A program made the position numbers and the translations under genes. Source: Hymenobacter metallilatus (GTDB lineage Bacteria; Bacteroidota; Bacteroidia; Cytophagales; Hymenobacteraceae). From it: a stretch of DNA of 64,000 bases. The stretch is taken from the NCBI RefSeq assembly GCF_003944705.1, contig NZ_RWIS01000004.1:62001-126000 (forward strand), given 5' to 3'. The notes beneath the pieces are model-generated. The model was not told where the DNA came from and did no database searches. It saw only the letters and a list, made by a program, of their open reading frames with translations. Of this stretch, positions 23,734 to 32,209 are shown piece after piece; position 1 is the stretch's first letter; each line of letters starts with the position of its first letter.

Positions 23734-23737
23734 CGCC

Positions 23738-24226
23738 ATGCTACTCCGCCGGGCCACGGCTGCCGATGCTCCGCGCATCGGGCAGCTGTTCTATGATACC
23801 ATCACGCAGGTAAACGCCGCCGACTACACACCGGCGCAGGTGGCCGCGTGGCGGGCCGGCTGGCAGAACCTACCGGGCTGGGCGGCGAAGATTGAGCAGC
23901 AGTACTTTCTGGTGGCTGAAGCCACTCCGGATACGCTGGGCGGCTTTGCTTCCCTGGCCTCCGACGGCTACCTGGATTTCCTGTTCGTGAGTGCTGCCCA
24001 CCAGCGCCAGGGTATTGCCCGGCAGCTCCTGACGGCGCTGCTGGAGCAGGCCGTCCGGTTGGGCTTGTCCGGCGTACACACCGATGCCAGCAGCACGGCC
24101 CGGCCATTTTTTTCCCATCACGGCTTCCGCCTTAAGCGGGAGCAGGAGCTTGTAGTGCGTGGAGTCAGGCTCACCAACTACCGCATGAACCAGTTGCTTG
24201 CCCCACCCCTACGCCCCACGACCTAA
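23738..24226 (+). CDS. GNAT-family N-acetyltransferase
   Basis: A 162-residue acyl-CoA-dependent acetyltransferase. The acetyl-CoA loop is FVSAAHQRQGIARQLL (Q/R-x-x-G-x-A, about 87-102), and the fold continues with VHTDASSTARPFFSHHGF, typical of the YafP/PA4866-like group. The substrate is unknown. The ATG at 23738, four bases after a TACTTTTG element, is chosen over a longer open frame that would read back through the terminator and repeat. Its 3' end overlaps the Kdo transferase start by 29 bases. Confidence 0.85.
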   Translation: MLLRRATAADAPRIGQLFYDTITQVNAADYTPAQVAAWRAGWQNLPGWAAKIEQQYFLVAEATPDTLGGFASLASDGYLDFLFVSAAHQRQGIARQLLTALLEQAVRLGLSGVHTDASSTARPFFSHHGFRLKREQELVVRGVRLTNYRMNQLLAPPLRPTT

Positions 24227-25484
24227 GCCGTATTCCTTGCGCTTTCTGTATACTATTGGCTTGCACCTCTACGCGCTGCTACTGCGGCTGGCGGCTCCGT
24301 TTGCGCCCAAAGCGGCGCAGTGGACGGCCGGGCGGCGGGGCTTGCTGGCCCACATCCGGGCGGCACTGGCCGCCGAAACGGCACCGTTGGTGTGGTTTCA
24401 CTGCGCTTCGCTGGGCGAGTTTGAGCAGGGCCGGCCGCTGATGGAAGCTTACGCGGCGCAGTACCCTGGCCATAAGATCGTGCTAACGTTCTTTTCGCCC
24501 TCAGGCTATGAGGTGCGCCGCAACTGGCCCGGCGCGGCCTACGTGTTTTACCTGCCCCTGGATACGGCCGCCAACGCCCGCGCTTTTCTGGATGCCGTGC
24601 AGCCCCAACTGGCCGTGTTTGTGAAGTATGAGTTCTGGTACCATTTTCTGACGGAGCTGGCAGGACAGCAGGTGCCTACCATCTGCGTTTCGGCTATTTT
24701 CCGGCCAGACCAAGTGTTTTTCCGGCCGTGGGGCGGATTCTTCCGCCGGACGCTGAGCCGGTTTACCCATATTTTCACCCAAAACCAATCCTCCGTGGAC
24801 CTGCTGCGCGGCGCGGGCATCTCGCAGGCCAGCGTGGCCGGTGACACCCGCTTCGATACGGTGGTGCGCACCGCTACGGCCCCGCCCCGCCCGCTGCCGC
24901 TGGTAGATGCGTTTACGGATGACTGGACCCCGGTATTGATTGTTGGCAGCAGCTGGCCCGAGGATATTGCCGTGCTGACCCCACTGCTACGCCAGTACCA
25001 GACGGAGCTACGTTTCATTGTAGCACCTCACGAAATTGAGGAAGCTACCCTGCGGCAGGTAGAGGCCGCGCTGCCGGGGCAGGTGGTGCGGTATTCCCAG
25101 GCCACTCCCGCGGCCATAGCCCAGGCCCGCGTGCTGCTCATGGATAATGTGGGCCTTTTAAGCCAGCTCTATCGGTTCGGGCATTTTGCCTATGTGGGTG
25201 GGGCTTTCGGAAAAGGGCTCCACAATACCCTGGAAGCTGCCGCCTTCGGATTGCCTTTGTTTTTCGGACCGACCTACCATAAATTTCAGGAAGCCCGCGA
25301 CCTGGTGGAGCTGGGGTGCGCCTTTCCCATTTCCTCTGCCGATGAGCTGCTAACGGCCTTTGGGCCCCTCTACCACCGCGAAGAAGCCCGCTTGCAGGTG
25401 CAGGACCTCAGCCTCGACTACGTGCATGACCACAGCGGCGCTACCGGCAAAATTATGCAGTGGATAGAGAGAGTAGCAGAGTAA
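24198..25484 (+). CDS. waaA: 3-deoxy-D-manno-octulosonic acid transferase
   Basis: A 428-residue lipid IVA Kdo transferase (GT30) that adds Kdo to lipid A on the inner face of the cytoplasmic membrane. An N-terminal hydrophobic anchor (FLYTIGLHLYALLLRLAAP) is followed by WFHCASLGEFEQGRPLMEA, containing the catalytic glutamate of the S-x-GE-x motif. FFSPSGYEVRRNW, VKYEFWYHFL and YVGGAFGKGLHNTLEAA (nucleotide-sugar binding) are standard. The TTG at 24198 gives the longest frame; a slightly later start is possible. It shows the organism makes lipid A/LPS. Confidence 0.9.
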   Translation: MPHPYAPRPKPYSLRFLYTIGLHLYALLLRLAAPFAPKAAQWTAGRRGLLAHIRAALAAETAPLVWFHCASLGEFEQGRPLMEAYAAQYPGHKIVLTFFSPSGYEVRRNWPGAAYVFYLPLDTAANARAFLDAVQPQLAVFVKYEFWYHFLTELAGQQVPTICVSAIFRPDQVFFRPWGGFFRRTLSRFTHIFTQNQSSVDLLRGAGISQASVAGDTRFDTVVRTATAPPRPLPLVDAFTDDWTPVLIVGSSWPEDIAVLTPLLRQYQTELRFIVAPHEIEEATLRQVEAALPGQVVRYSQATPAAIAQARVLLMDNVGLLSQLYRFGHFAYVGGAFGKGLHNTLEAAAFGLPLFFGPTYHKFQEARDLVELGCAFPISSADELLTAFGPLYHREEARLQVQDLSLDYVHDHSGATGKIMQWIERVAE

Positions 25485-25660
25485 CCAAGGAATTGCTCTG
25501 ATGCCAGAGCAACCCACACCGCTATGCTATTCTCCACCCAATTCTTCTGCCTCGGTTACATGCTTGACAACGTAGTCAGCTACCCGTCACCACTACTTCT
25601 CCACCCAACTTTTCTTACCTAGTTGCCCAGTACTCAGTTACCCTCCTTCTCAGTTACTCT
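25468..25660. repeat. Weak GTAAC/GTTAC intergenic palindrome
   Basis: AGAGAGTAGCAGAGTAACCA at the end of the Kdo transferase gene is loosely matched by CAGTTACCCTCCTTCTCAGTTACTCTT before rsgA. The right part is a C/T/A-rich tract almost free of G. A small hairpin TTGCTCTGATGCCAGAGCAA (25494-25513) may terminate waaA. Confidence 0.45.
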
Positions 25661-25663
25661 TCC

Positions 25664-26587
25664 ATGACCGGAACCATCGTTAAATCAACCGGCTCCTGGT
25701 ACGTGGTGCGGGAGCCTGCGGGGCAGCTGCACCGGTGCCGGTTGCGGGGCAAATTCAAGCACAAAGGCCTGAAAGTAAGCAACCCGCTGGCCGTGGGCGA
25801 CCAGGTAGACTTTACGGTGGAAGAGCAGACCGAGGGGGCCGGCGTTATTCATCATATTGAGCCCCGGCGCAACTACATCATCCGCCGCTCGGTGCATAAG
25901 AGCGAGCATGCCCACATCGTAGCCGCCAACCTCGACCAGGCCCTGCTGGTGGTGACGCTGGCGTCTCCGGCCACGTCGTTTGGCTTTATTGACCGCTTTC
26001 TGGTAACGGCCGAGGCGTACAGTATTCCGGTGACGCTGCTCTTTAACAAAACCGACCTCTACGACGAAGACCTGGCCGATTACCAAGACCAGATTCTGAA
26101 GATGTACGCCCGGGTTGGCTACCCGGGTCTGCGCTGCTCCGCCCACACCGGCGAAGGTGTGGCCGATATTGATGCGCTGCTGGATGGAAAGGTGTCGTTG
26201 CTGTCGGGCCACTCGGGGGTAGGTAAAAGCACGCTTATCAATGCTTTGGTACCTGATCTGGAGCTTAAGACGGCCGAAATCAGCGAGTTTTCGGATAAGG
26301 GCGTACACACTACCACATTTGCCGAAATGCTGGAAGTGCGGCCCGGCACCTATCTTATCGATACGCCCGGCATCAAGGAACTGGGGTTGGTGGATATGAA
26401 GCCGGGCGAACTGGCTCACTTTTTCCCCGAAATGCGGGCCCTGCTCAACCAGTGCCGCTACCACAACTGCCAGCATCTGCACGAGCCAGGCTGCGCCGTG
26501 CGCGAGGCCGTAGAGAAAGGCCGTATTGCCCTACCCCGCTACGACAGCTACCTCAGTATGCTGGCGGCCGACGACAACCGGAAGTAA
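25664..26587 (+). CDS. rsgA: Ribosome small-subunit-dependent GTPase A
   Basis: A 307-residue circularly permuted GTPase that helps mature the 30S subunit. An OB-fold N-terminus (GSWYVV, RCRLRGKFK) is followed by G4 first, LLFNKTDLY (about 125-133), then G1 SGHSGVGKSTLINAL (about 182-196) and G3 DTPGIKEL. The C-terminal zinc knuckle is C-x4-C-x-H-x5-C (CRYHNCQHLHEPGC). All features of RsgA/YjeQ are present. ATG 25664 is clear. Confidence 0.96.
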   Translation: MTGTIVKSTGSWYVVREPAGQLHRCRLRGKFKHKGLKVSNPLAVGDQVDFTVEEQTEGAGVIHHIEPRRNYIIRRSVHKSEHAHIVAANLDQALLVVTLASPATSFGFIDRFLVTAEAYSIPVTLLFNKTDLYDEDLADYQDQILKMYARVGYPGLRCSAHTGEGVADIDALLDGKVSLLSGHSGVGKSTLINALVPDLELKTAEISEFSDKGVHTTTFAEMLEVRPGTYLIDTPGIKELGLVDMKPGELAHFFPEMRALLNQCRYHNCQHLHEPGCAVREAVEKGRIALPRYDSYLSMLAADDNRK

Positions 26588-26588
26588 A

Positions 26589-26617
26589 AAAGGCCTGGCT
26601 GAAGCAGCCAGGCCTTT
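26589..26617 (+). terminator. Hairpin terminator after rsgA
   Basis: AAAGGCCTGGCT and AGCCAGGCCTTT flank GAAGC. It serves rsgA and possibly the converging fasciclin gene. Confidence 0.75.
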
Positions 26618-26647
26618 CCACTCAATCAGGAAGTAAAATCCGGAGAA

Positions 26648-27289
26648 CTATTGAGCCAGCGGCAACACCACCCCGTCAATTACGTGCGTGACGCCGTTGC
26701 TGGATATAACATCGGGAATCTGAATATTCACGGGGGCATCTTTGCCGTTACCAACCATGATTTTGCCGTCTTTCACGGATATTTTCAGCTTTGCGCCGTT
26801 TAGCGTAGTTAGCTCCTGGCCATCTTTCAGGTCCTGGGCTACCAGGCGGCCCTGAATGACGTGGTAGGTCAATACACTTTTCAGCTTGTCTTTACTTTCG
26901 GGCTTGAGCAGGCCGGCCAGGGCTCCGTTGGGCAGCTTGTCGAAGGCCGCATTGGTGGGAGCAAACACAGTAAAGGGACCTGCTCCGCTTAGAGCACCAT
27001 CGAGGCCGGCGGCCTGCACCGCTTTTACCAGAGTGCTAACGCTCGACGCCATTACGGCATTCTGCACGATGGTTTTGTCGGGCGTCATGGGTACGCCATC
27101 TACCATCACCCCTTCACTTTTCCCAATGCGGGCCGAGTCTGAAAGCATGGCGGTAGAATCGACGGTCGTTTCCATTGACTCGGTGCGGGTGGTGGCAGTG
27201 TCCGTCGTTTTATTGTCGCCGCAACCGGCGAGGCCCAGCACAGCGGCCGAAAACAGGGACAGAGAAGCAAAGCGCAGTGGGTGATTCAT
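26648..27289 (-). CDS. Fasciclin-domain lipoprotein
   Basis: A 213-residue lipoprotein: signal peptide with lipobox LAGC (about 19-22), a Thr/Ser/Asp-rich spacer, then one FAS1 domain with TIVQNAVMASSVSTLVKAV, GPFTVFAPTNAAFDKLP (the H1 motif) and YHVIQG plus THVIDGVVLP (the H2 region). FAS1 lipoproteins are adhesion-type surface or periplasmic proteins. In Bacteroidota they are abundant and usually of unknown ligand. An open frame reaches 27553, but the lipoprotein signal begins at ATG 27289. Confidence 0.9.
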   Translation of the reverse strand: MNHPLRFASLSLFSAAVLGLAGCGDNKTTDTATTRTESMETTVDSTAMLSDSARIGKSEGVMVDGVPMTPDKTIVQNAVMASSVSTLVKAVQAAGLDGALSGAGPFTVFAPTNAAFDKLPNGALAGLLKPESKDKLKSVLTYHVIQGRLVAQDLKDGQELTTLNGAKLKISVKDGKIMVGNGKDAPVNIQIPDVISSNGVTHVIDGVVLPLAQ

Positions 27290-27409
27290 ATGACAGCGGG
27301 ACGAAGCGTTAAAGAGGTGAAACAGAAAGAAAGCATAGACCGGCCGGCGGCCGGCGGTATGCTTACGAACCATTGCCCCGCATGGATGTTTGGGCCGGAG
27401 CAAATTGGC

Positions 27410-27417
27410 TACCTTTG
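27410..27417 (+). promoter_or_regulatory. -33/-7 promoter for the cyclophilin gene
   Basis: TTTG (27389-27392), 17 bases, TACCTTTG. The ATG lies 66 bases downstream. Confidence 0.55.
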
Positions 27418-27483
27418 CCCCGGCGGCACCCGCCAGCGGCCCTGGCTCCAGGTACGGGCCGTTCCACCCATGTTTCATTCCCG

Positions 27484-27942
27484 ATGAAGACTGCCGAAAT
27501 CCACACCAACAAGGGCGTGATGAAAGTCGAGTTCTACGAGCAAGACGCGCCAAACACCGTGAAAAACTTCACTGACCTGGCCCAGAAGGGCTACTACGAC
27601 GGCCTGAAGTTCCACCGCGTCATTCCAAATTTCGTGATTCAGGGCGGCTGCCCTAATACCCGCGAGGGTGCCAAAGGCGCGCCCGGCACCGGGGGCCCCG
27701 GCTATAAAATTGATTGTGAGCTGAACGGTGGCAACCAGCACCACGAGCGGGGCGTGCTAAGCATGGCCCACGCTGGCCGCAACACGGGGGGCTCTCAGTT
27801 CTTTATCTGCCACTCCCGCGACAACACCGCCCACCTGGACCGCAACCACACCTGCTTCGGCAAAGTGGTAGAAGGCCTGGACATCATCGACCAGATCCGG
27901 GCAAATGATACCATCGATAAAATTGTAGTGAGCGAGGCGTAA
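27484..27942 (+). CDS. Cyclophilin-type peptidyl-prolyl isomerase
   Basis: A 152-residue cytoplasmic cyclophilin that catalyses cis-trans isomerisation of X-Pro bonds. FHRVIPNFVIQGGCP (catalytic arginine), GVLSMAHAGRNTGGSQFFIC and HLDRNHTCFGKVVEG are the family signatures. No signal peptide, so it acts in the cytoplasm, as PpiB does. The ATG at 27484 starts the fold. The longer frame from 27373 covers the promoter region. Confidence 0.95.
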   Translation: MKTAEIHTNKGVMKVEFYEQDAPNTVKNFTDLAQKGYYDGLKFHRVIPNFVIQGGCPNTREGAKGAPGTGGPGYKIDCELNGGNQHHERGVLSMAHAGRNTGGSQFFICHSRDNTAHLDRNHTCFGKVVEGLDIIDQIRANDTIDKIVVSEA

Positions 27943-27955
27943 TCTTCTGCTACGC

Positions 27956-28006
27956 CTACAACAGTCGGCCCCGCTTACACTTGGTAAGCGGGGCCGACTG
28001 TTGTAG
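27956..28006. terminator. Perfect 23-bp terminator hairpin
   Basis: Arms 27956-27978 and 27984-28006 are exact inverses (core CAGTCGGCCCCGCTTAC) around ACTTG. Confidence 0.85.
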
Positions 28007-28055
28007 AGGGTCAGGCTCCGGGCCCGGAAGGCCGTGTACAGCCCCGTAAGAACGG

Positions 28056-28087
28056 CAGCAGCCCGGACCGTGCGGTTCGGGCTGCTG
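28056..28087 (-). terminator. Hairpin terminator of the AAA+ gene
   Basis: CAGCAGCCCGGACC pairs with GGTTCGGGCTGCTG (one G-U pair) around GTGC. It lies five bases after the AAA+ stop on the minus strand. Confidence 0.75.
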
Positions 28088-28092
28088 ACTTT

Positions 28093-29649
28093 TTACCGGC
28101 GCTTGCGCTTCTTCGACGACAGGTATTCCTCGTCGTCATCGTCGTCGTCGCCGAAGTTGGGCATGGTGAACATGCTGCTGAGCAGGTCTTTGAACTGGGC
28201 TCCGGCCGTGAGGCGGTTGCGCGAAATCAGGCTGTGCTCCGACATCCCGTGCAGGGCAAACTCCATCCAGAAGTGCAGATTATCCTTGCTTAGCTCCTGG
28301 GGTACACTTTGCTGCACCATCTCCTTCAGGCCGGGCACCACGTCCAGCACCTTGCGGTAGTCCTCGTCGGAGGCATCGTGCAGCAAATCAATGGTGCGGG
28401 CGCCAAACCAGTCCTGTACGGGCTTGTAGGGGTTGGGCTTGTCCTTTTGCTTCTTCACCTTCTCGGGGTCAGGGAAGTAGTTGAGGAACTGCGTGCGTAG
28501 GGCCTTGCCCATCAGCTTCTCGGCTACGATGCCCGCACCTTCCTGCTCGCCCTCGTACACCAGCTCCACCTTGCCCGTTACGGCCGGCACCGCGCCCAGG
28601 AAATCGGCAATGCGCACGTAGGTGTGGGCCTCACCGTTGAGCAAGGCCCGCCGCTCGGCGGCCGCAATTACTTGCTCGTAGGCTGAAATAGTGAGGCGGG
28701 CCGACACGCCCGACTTGGCATCCACGAACTCGGAGCCGCGGGCCTCAATGGCTACCTGCTCCACCAAATCATGCACCACGTCGTTGGTGGTAACCAGGCC
28801 GCGCTGCTCCTCCCGGATGCGGGCCTCCTGCTTGGTGATGCGCTTGCCGATTTCCAGACTCTTGGGGTAGTGCGTGATAATCTGGGCGTCGATGCGGTCC
28901 TTGAGGGGCGTTACAATGGAGCCCCGGTTGGTGTAGTCCTCGGGGTTGGCCGTGAAAACAAACTGGATATCCAGCGGCAGCCGCACCTTGAAGCCTCGAA
29001 TCTGAATGTCACCTTCCTGCAGAATATTGAACAGGGAAACCTGAATACGGGCCTGCAAGTCGGGTAGCTCATTGATGACAAAAATGCCCCGGTGGGCCCG
29101 CGGAATCAGGCCGAAGTGAATCACCCGCTCATCGGAATACGGCAGCTTGAGCGTAGCGGCCTTAATGGGGTCGGCGTCGCCGATGAGGTCAGCCACCGAT
29201 ACGTCGGGCGTGGCCAGCTTCTCGGTGTACCGCTCGTCGCGGTGCAGCCAGCTGACGGGCGTGTCGTCGCCTTTCTCGGCAATGAGGTTCTTGGCGAAAA
29301 CGCTCAGGGGCTGCAGCGGGTCATCGTTCAGCTCGGAGCCGGCTACCACGGGCACGTACTCATCCAGCAAACCCACCAGCAGGCGGGCAATGCGGGTTTT
29401 GGCCTGGCCCCGCAACCCCAGCAGGTTGATGTGGTGCCCGGCCAGAATAGCGCGCTGCAGCTCCGGAATAACGGTTTCCTCATAGCCGTAAATACCCGGA
29501 AATACATCCTGTTTGCTGCGCAGGCGCTGAATCAGGTTGTCGCGCAGCTCCTGTTTCACGGAGCGGGGCTGATAGCCGGATTGCTTGAGCTCACCCAGGG
29601 TACGGATGTTCTGTAAATCGGCGGAGGAGAGAGAGATGTAGGAAGGCAT
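28093..29649 (-). CDS. AAA+ ATPase, magnesium chelatase/MoxR-like
   Basis: A 518-residue cytoplasmic ATPase. The Walker A region is GLRGQAKTRIARLL (about 90-103, a G-x4-K-T variant), Walker B GIFVINELPDLQ (about 192-203, with E in place of the second D) and sensor 1 FVFTANPEDYTNRG. PDVSVADLIGDADP and DRIDAQI are shared with ChlI/BchI. The C-terminus ends in an acidic and basic run (DDDDDDEEYLSSKKRKRR in part). It is downstream of a VWA-domain gene on the same strand, so the pair is likely a MoxR/VWA or chelatase-like chaperone machine. The target is unknown. Confidence 0.85.
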   Translation of the reverse strand: MPSYISLSSADLQNIRTLGELKQSGYQPRSVKQELRDNLIQRLRSKQDVFPGIYGYEETVIPELQRAILAGHHINLLGLRGQAKTRIARLLVGLLDEYVPVVAGSELNDDPLQPLSVFAKNLIAEKGDDTPVSWLHRDERYTEKLATPDVSVADLIGDADPIKAATLKLPYSDERVIHFGLIPRAHRGIFVINELPDLQARIQVSLFNILQEGDIQIRGFKVRLPLDIQFVFTANPEDYTNRGSIVTPLKDRIDAQIITHYPKSLEIGKRITKQEARIREEQRGLVTTNDVVHDLVEQVAIEARGSEFVDAKSGVSARLTISAYEQVIAAAERRALLNGEAHTYVRIADFLGAVPAVTGKVELVYEGEQEGAGIVAEKLMGKALRTQFLNYFPDPEKVKKQKDKPNPYKPVQDWFGARTIDLLHDASDEDYRKVLDVVPGLKEMVQQSVPQELSKDNLHFWMEFALHGMSEHSLISRNRLTAGAQFKDLLSSMFTMPNFGDDDDDDEEYLSSKKRKRR

Positions 29650-29654
29650 GTAAA

Positions 29655-29768
29655 TTGGTGGTCATCCTGAGCAGAGCGAAGGACCTTATCACGTCCGCGC
29701 CGCGCGTGTAGAAAGTAGTGCAGACGAAAGCAGCCGTGATAAGATGCTTCCTTCGTCAGCATGACAGG
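29655..29768. repeat. GTCATCCTGAGC-family palindrome
   Basis: GTCATCCTGAGCAGAGCGAAGG, CCTTATCACG on the left is imperfectly matched by CGTGATAAG, CTTCCTTCGTCAGCATGAC on the right. It lies between the VWA and AAA+ genes, within their presumed operon. Confidence 0.75.
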
Positions 29769-29774
29769 AAGTAA

Positions 29775-30881
29775 TTACAACGACTTGCGCCGGTTCTGCT
29801 TGTAATCTTCAAAAATTAAATGGCCCAGGCCTTTCAGGCTGGAATAATACGCTTTGCCCTGGTTTACCTCCGTAAACTCCTGCACGAAGCTGCGCAGGTA
29901 CGGGTCGTCGGCAATCATGAAGGTGGTAATGGGCACTTTGAGGCGGCGGGCGGCGGCGGCCAGGTTCAGGGTGCGGTTCACCACTTTCCGGTCGAGGCCG
30001 AAGGAGTTTTTGTAATAGCCGCCGGGCTCCTTCAGGCAGGTAGGCTTGCCGTCGGTAATCATAAAAATCTGCTTGTTGGCCGTTTTGCGCTTGCGCAGCA
30101 GGTCCAGGGCCAGCTCCAGGCCAGCTACCGTATTGGTATGGTAGGGGCCCACCTGCAGGTAAGGCAGTTCCTTTACCTCAATCTGCCAGGCATCGTTGCC
30201 AAACACAATTACGTCGAGGAAGTCCTTGGGATACTTCTGCTTCACCAGCTCGGCCAGGGCCATGGCTACCTTCTTGGCGGGCGTAATGCGGTCCTCACCG
30301 TACAGTATCATGCTGTGCGAAATGTCAATCATCAGTACCGTGGAGGTCTGGCTTTTGTGCTCATTCTCGCGCACTTCCAGGTCGCCCTCGGTCAGCATGA
30401 AGTTGTCGCCATCCATGCCGTGGTTGAGCTGGGCATTGCGGATGGATTCCGTCATCTGAATCTGCTCCAGCGAGTCGCCGAAGCGAAACTCGCGCATGTC
30501 GGTACTCAGCTCGTCGCCCTGGCCGGTGTGGGGGGTGCGGTGGTTGCCTGTGCCCGATTTTTTGAGCTTGCCGAAGATTTCCTCCAGGGCCGAGCGGCGA
30601 ATGTTCTGCTCACTTTTGGCCGTGATGTTGAACGCACCCGGCTCCTGGGGATTCTCATCGATGTACCCTTTTTTCTTTAGGTCATCGATAAAGTCGCCCA
30701 TGCCGTACTCGTCGTTGGTGAGACCGTACTGCTTATCCAGCTCGTTTAGCCATTGCAGAGCCTCACTCACGTCGCCGCTGGTGATGGTAACCAGCTGCAT
30801 AAATATCTTAAAAAGGGAGTCGAAGCCCGTATTACCCGACTCCTCGGGCACAAAGTCACGAAAACGAAAGCCTGCAGACAT
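29775..30881 (-). CDS. VWA-domain protein, partner of the AAA+ ATPase
   Basis: A 368-residue cytoplasmic protein. The N-terminal half is charged (YGMGDFIDDLKKKGYI, SALEEIFGKLKKSGTG). From about 170 it has a von Willebrand A domain whose MIDAS is D-x-S-x-S in MIDISHSMIL (about 186-195), with a threonine in HTNTVAGLELAL and an aspartate in MITDGKPTC. The domain resembles those paired with MoxR/ChlI ATPases. ATG 30881 (MSAGFRFRDFVPEES) is preferred to the longer frame. The gene is first in the unit, with the ATPase 125 bases further along. Confidence 0.85.
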   Translation of the reverse strand: MSAGFRFRDFVPEESGNTGFDSLFKIFMQLVTITSGDVSEALQWLNELDKQYGLTNDEYGMGDFIDDLKKKGYIDENPQEPGAFNITAKSEQNIRRSALEEIFGKLKKSGTGNHRTPHTGQGDELSTDMREFRFGDSLEQIQMTESIRNAQLNHGMDGDNFMLTEGDLEVRENEHKSQTSTVLMIDISHSMILYGEDRITPAKKVAMALAELVKQKYPKDFLDVIVFGNDAWQIEVKELPYLQVGPYHTNTVAGLELALDLLRKRKTANKQIFMITDGKPTCLKEPGGYYKNSFGLDRKVVNRTLNLAAAARRLKVPITTFMIADDPYLRSFVQEFTEVNQGKAYYSSLKGLGHLIFEDYKQNRRKSL

Positions 30882-30979
30882 ATGGAAGGGGGTGAGTACG
30901 TAGAACAACGGGCGGGGGGGCAATGTTCAGTAGGGAGTAATTCATCCTTCCACCTTTACCTCATCACCTGATTTCTCTT

Positions 30980-31261
30980 ATGAAAGCCATCTGGAACGAC
31001 ACGGTAGTGGCCGAAAGTGCCGACACCGTAGTAGTGGAAAACAACCATTATTTCCCGGCCGACTCCATTCGACGTGAATACTTCGAAGATAGTATTGCGC
31101 ATACTTCCTGCCCCTGGAAGGGCCGGGCCAGTTACTATTCCCTGCGCGTAAACGGCGAGGTGAACAAAGATGCAGCCTGGTACTACCCCGAGCCTAAAGA
31201 TGCGGCCGGAGCCATTAAAAACCGGGTAGCATTCTGGAAAGGGGTGCAGATACTGCCTTGA
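30980..31261 (+). CDS. DUF427 domain protein
   Basis: A 93-residue single-domain protein matching DUF427 by its pattern: MKAIWNDTVVAES, VVVENNHYFPADSI, TSCPWKGRASYYSL and WYYPEPKDAA...IKNRVAFW. Members are small cytoplasmic beta proteins of unknown function, often near stress or redox genes. The T-x-C-P-W-K-G motif with its cysteine is conserved. It stands alone with an A/T-rich gap of about 220 bases after it that shows no gene. Confidence 0.9.
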   Translation: MKAIWNDTVVAESADTVVVENNHYFPADSIRREYFEDSIAHTSCPWKGRASYYSLRVNGEVNKDAAWYYPEPKDAAGAIKNRVAFWKGVQILP

Positions 31262-31484
31262 GCACGGCCAAGCGGGAGCAGGGGTAGCGGGGTACTACGG
31301 TTGAGTTTCCTGATACAGCAGGTAGTAGGCACGGGAAGCAGTTATTTAATCAATACATAGTGAAAAAAATACAACTCAATCTATCTACATTGCGTTTACA
31401 ACTGCCGAACTCCCCCTAGATGAAACTGAGCTCCGGTGAGTGCCGGAGTGTATCGAAGCATCTTCCCTAATCTCCCTACTACCC

Positions 31485-32102
31485 ATGCGTACCTCATTTT
31501 CCTTTTTGTTGCTGGCTACCGGCGTGGTAGCCGCCTCGCTCACGGCCTGCGACTCAACCCGCCAGGTAACCAGTGAAGCTTCCTCCGATAGTGTACCGGC
31601 TGCTCCGACCGTTGACGAAGGGGACGTGAGCTTTAACCGGGAAGTAACCCAGGGTGATTACCGCTTTACAGTGAAAACGTTTGGCTCCCAGGAGCCCCGC
31701 GTGGTAAGCATCCGCTCCTATCGGGGCTCGGCCCAAACCATTGATCCGCTGCGGGCGGAAGTAACCGGAGCTGTGACCAACATTGCCTCCGGCGACCTGA
31801 ACGGCAATGGTAAGCCTGAACTGTACATCATGACCGACAACAAGAAAGCCAACGGCGGCCTGTATGCCTACGAGTTTGGGGAGCGGGGTTACACGCCCAT
31901 CACTTTCCCGGGCACGCCCGGTGGCACGGCCGGCCAAGGCTACTCCGGTCAGGATACTTACCAGATCAGCGGCAATAAGCTGGTGCGCACGTTCCCAGTG
32001 ACACCAGCCGATGCTTCTCAGGCAGCCAGCACCCGCACCGTGGAATACTCCCTGGACCCCAGCGGCAAGCTGATCATGGGCCAGTCCATGGATGCCAAGT
32101 AA
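31485..32102 (+). CDS. Lipoprotein, possibly lysozyme-inhibitor-like
   Basis: A 205-residue lipoprotein with lipobox ASLTAC (cysteine about 22) and a Ser/Asp-rich spacer. The folded part contains FTVKTFGSQEPRVVSI, NIASGDLNGNGKPELYIMT and GGLYAYEFGERGYTPI. The G-D-L-N-G-N-G-x-P-E-L-Y pattern resembles PliI-type periplasmic lysozyme inhibitors and also FG-GAP/EF-hand-like calcium loops, so the assignment is tentative. ATG 31485 begins the signal peptide. A TACATTGC sequence at about 31388 might be its promoter. Confidence 0.75.
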   Translation: MRTSFSFLLLATGVVAASLTACDSTRQVTSEASSDSVPAAPTVDEGDVSFNREVTQGDYRFTVKTFGSQEPRVVSIRSYRGSAQTIDPLRAEVTGAVTNIASGDLNGNGKPELYIMTDNKKANGGLYAYEFGERGYTPITFPGTPGGTAGQGYSGQDTYQISGNKLVRTFPVTPADASQAASTRTVEYSLDPSGKLIMGQSMDAK

Positions 32103-32118
32103 GAGCTTAGAGCATATG

Positions 32119-32157
32119 AAAAATCCCCCGCAACGGTTGTTGCGGGGGATTTTTTTT
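32119..32157 (+). terminator. Strong intrinsic terminator
   Basis: AAAAATCCCCCGCAAC pairs with GTTGCGGGGGATTTTT around GGTT, followed by more T. Confidence 0.9.
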
Positions 32158-32209
32158 GGCAGTTGATTTCCGTTCTGAGTACCAGGGGCAGCTAACCAAG
32201 TAGTACGGA

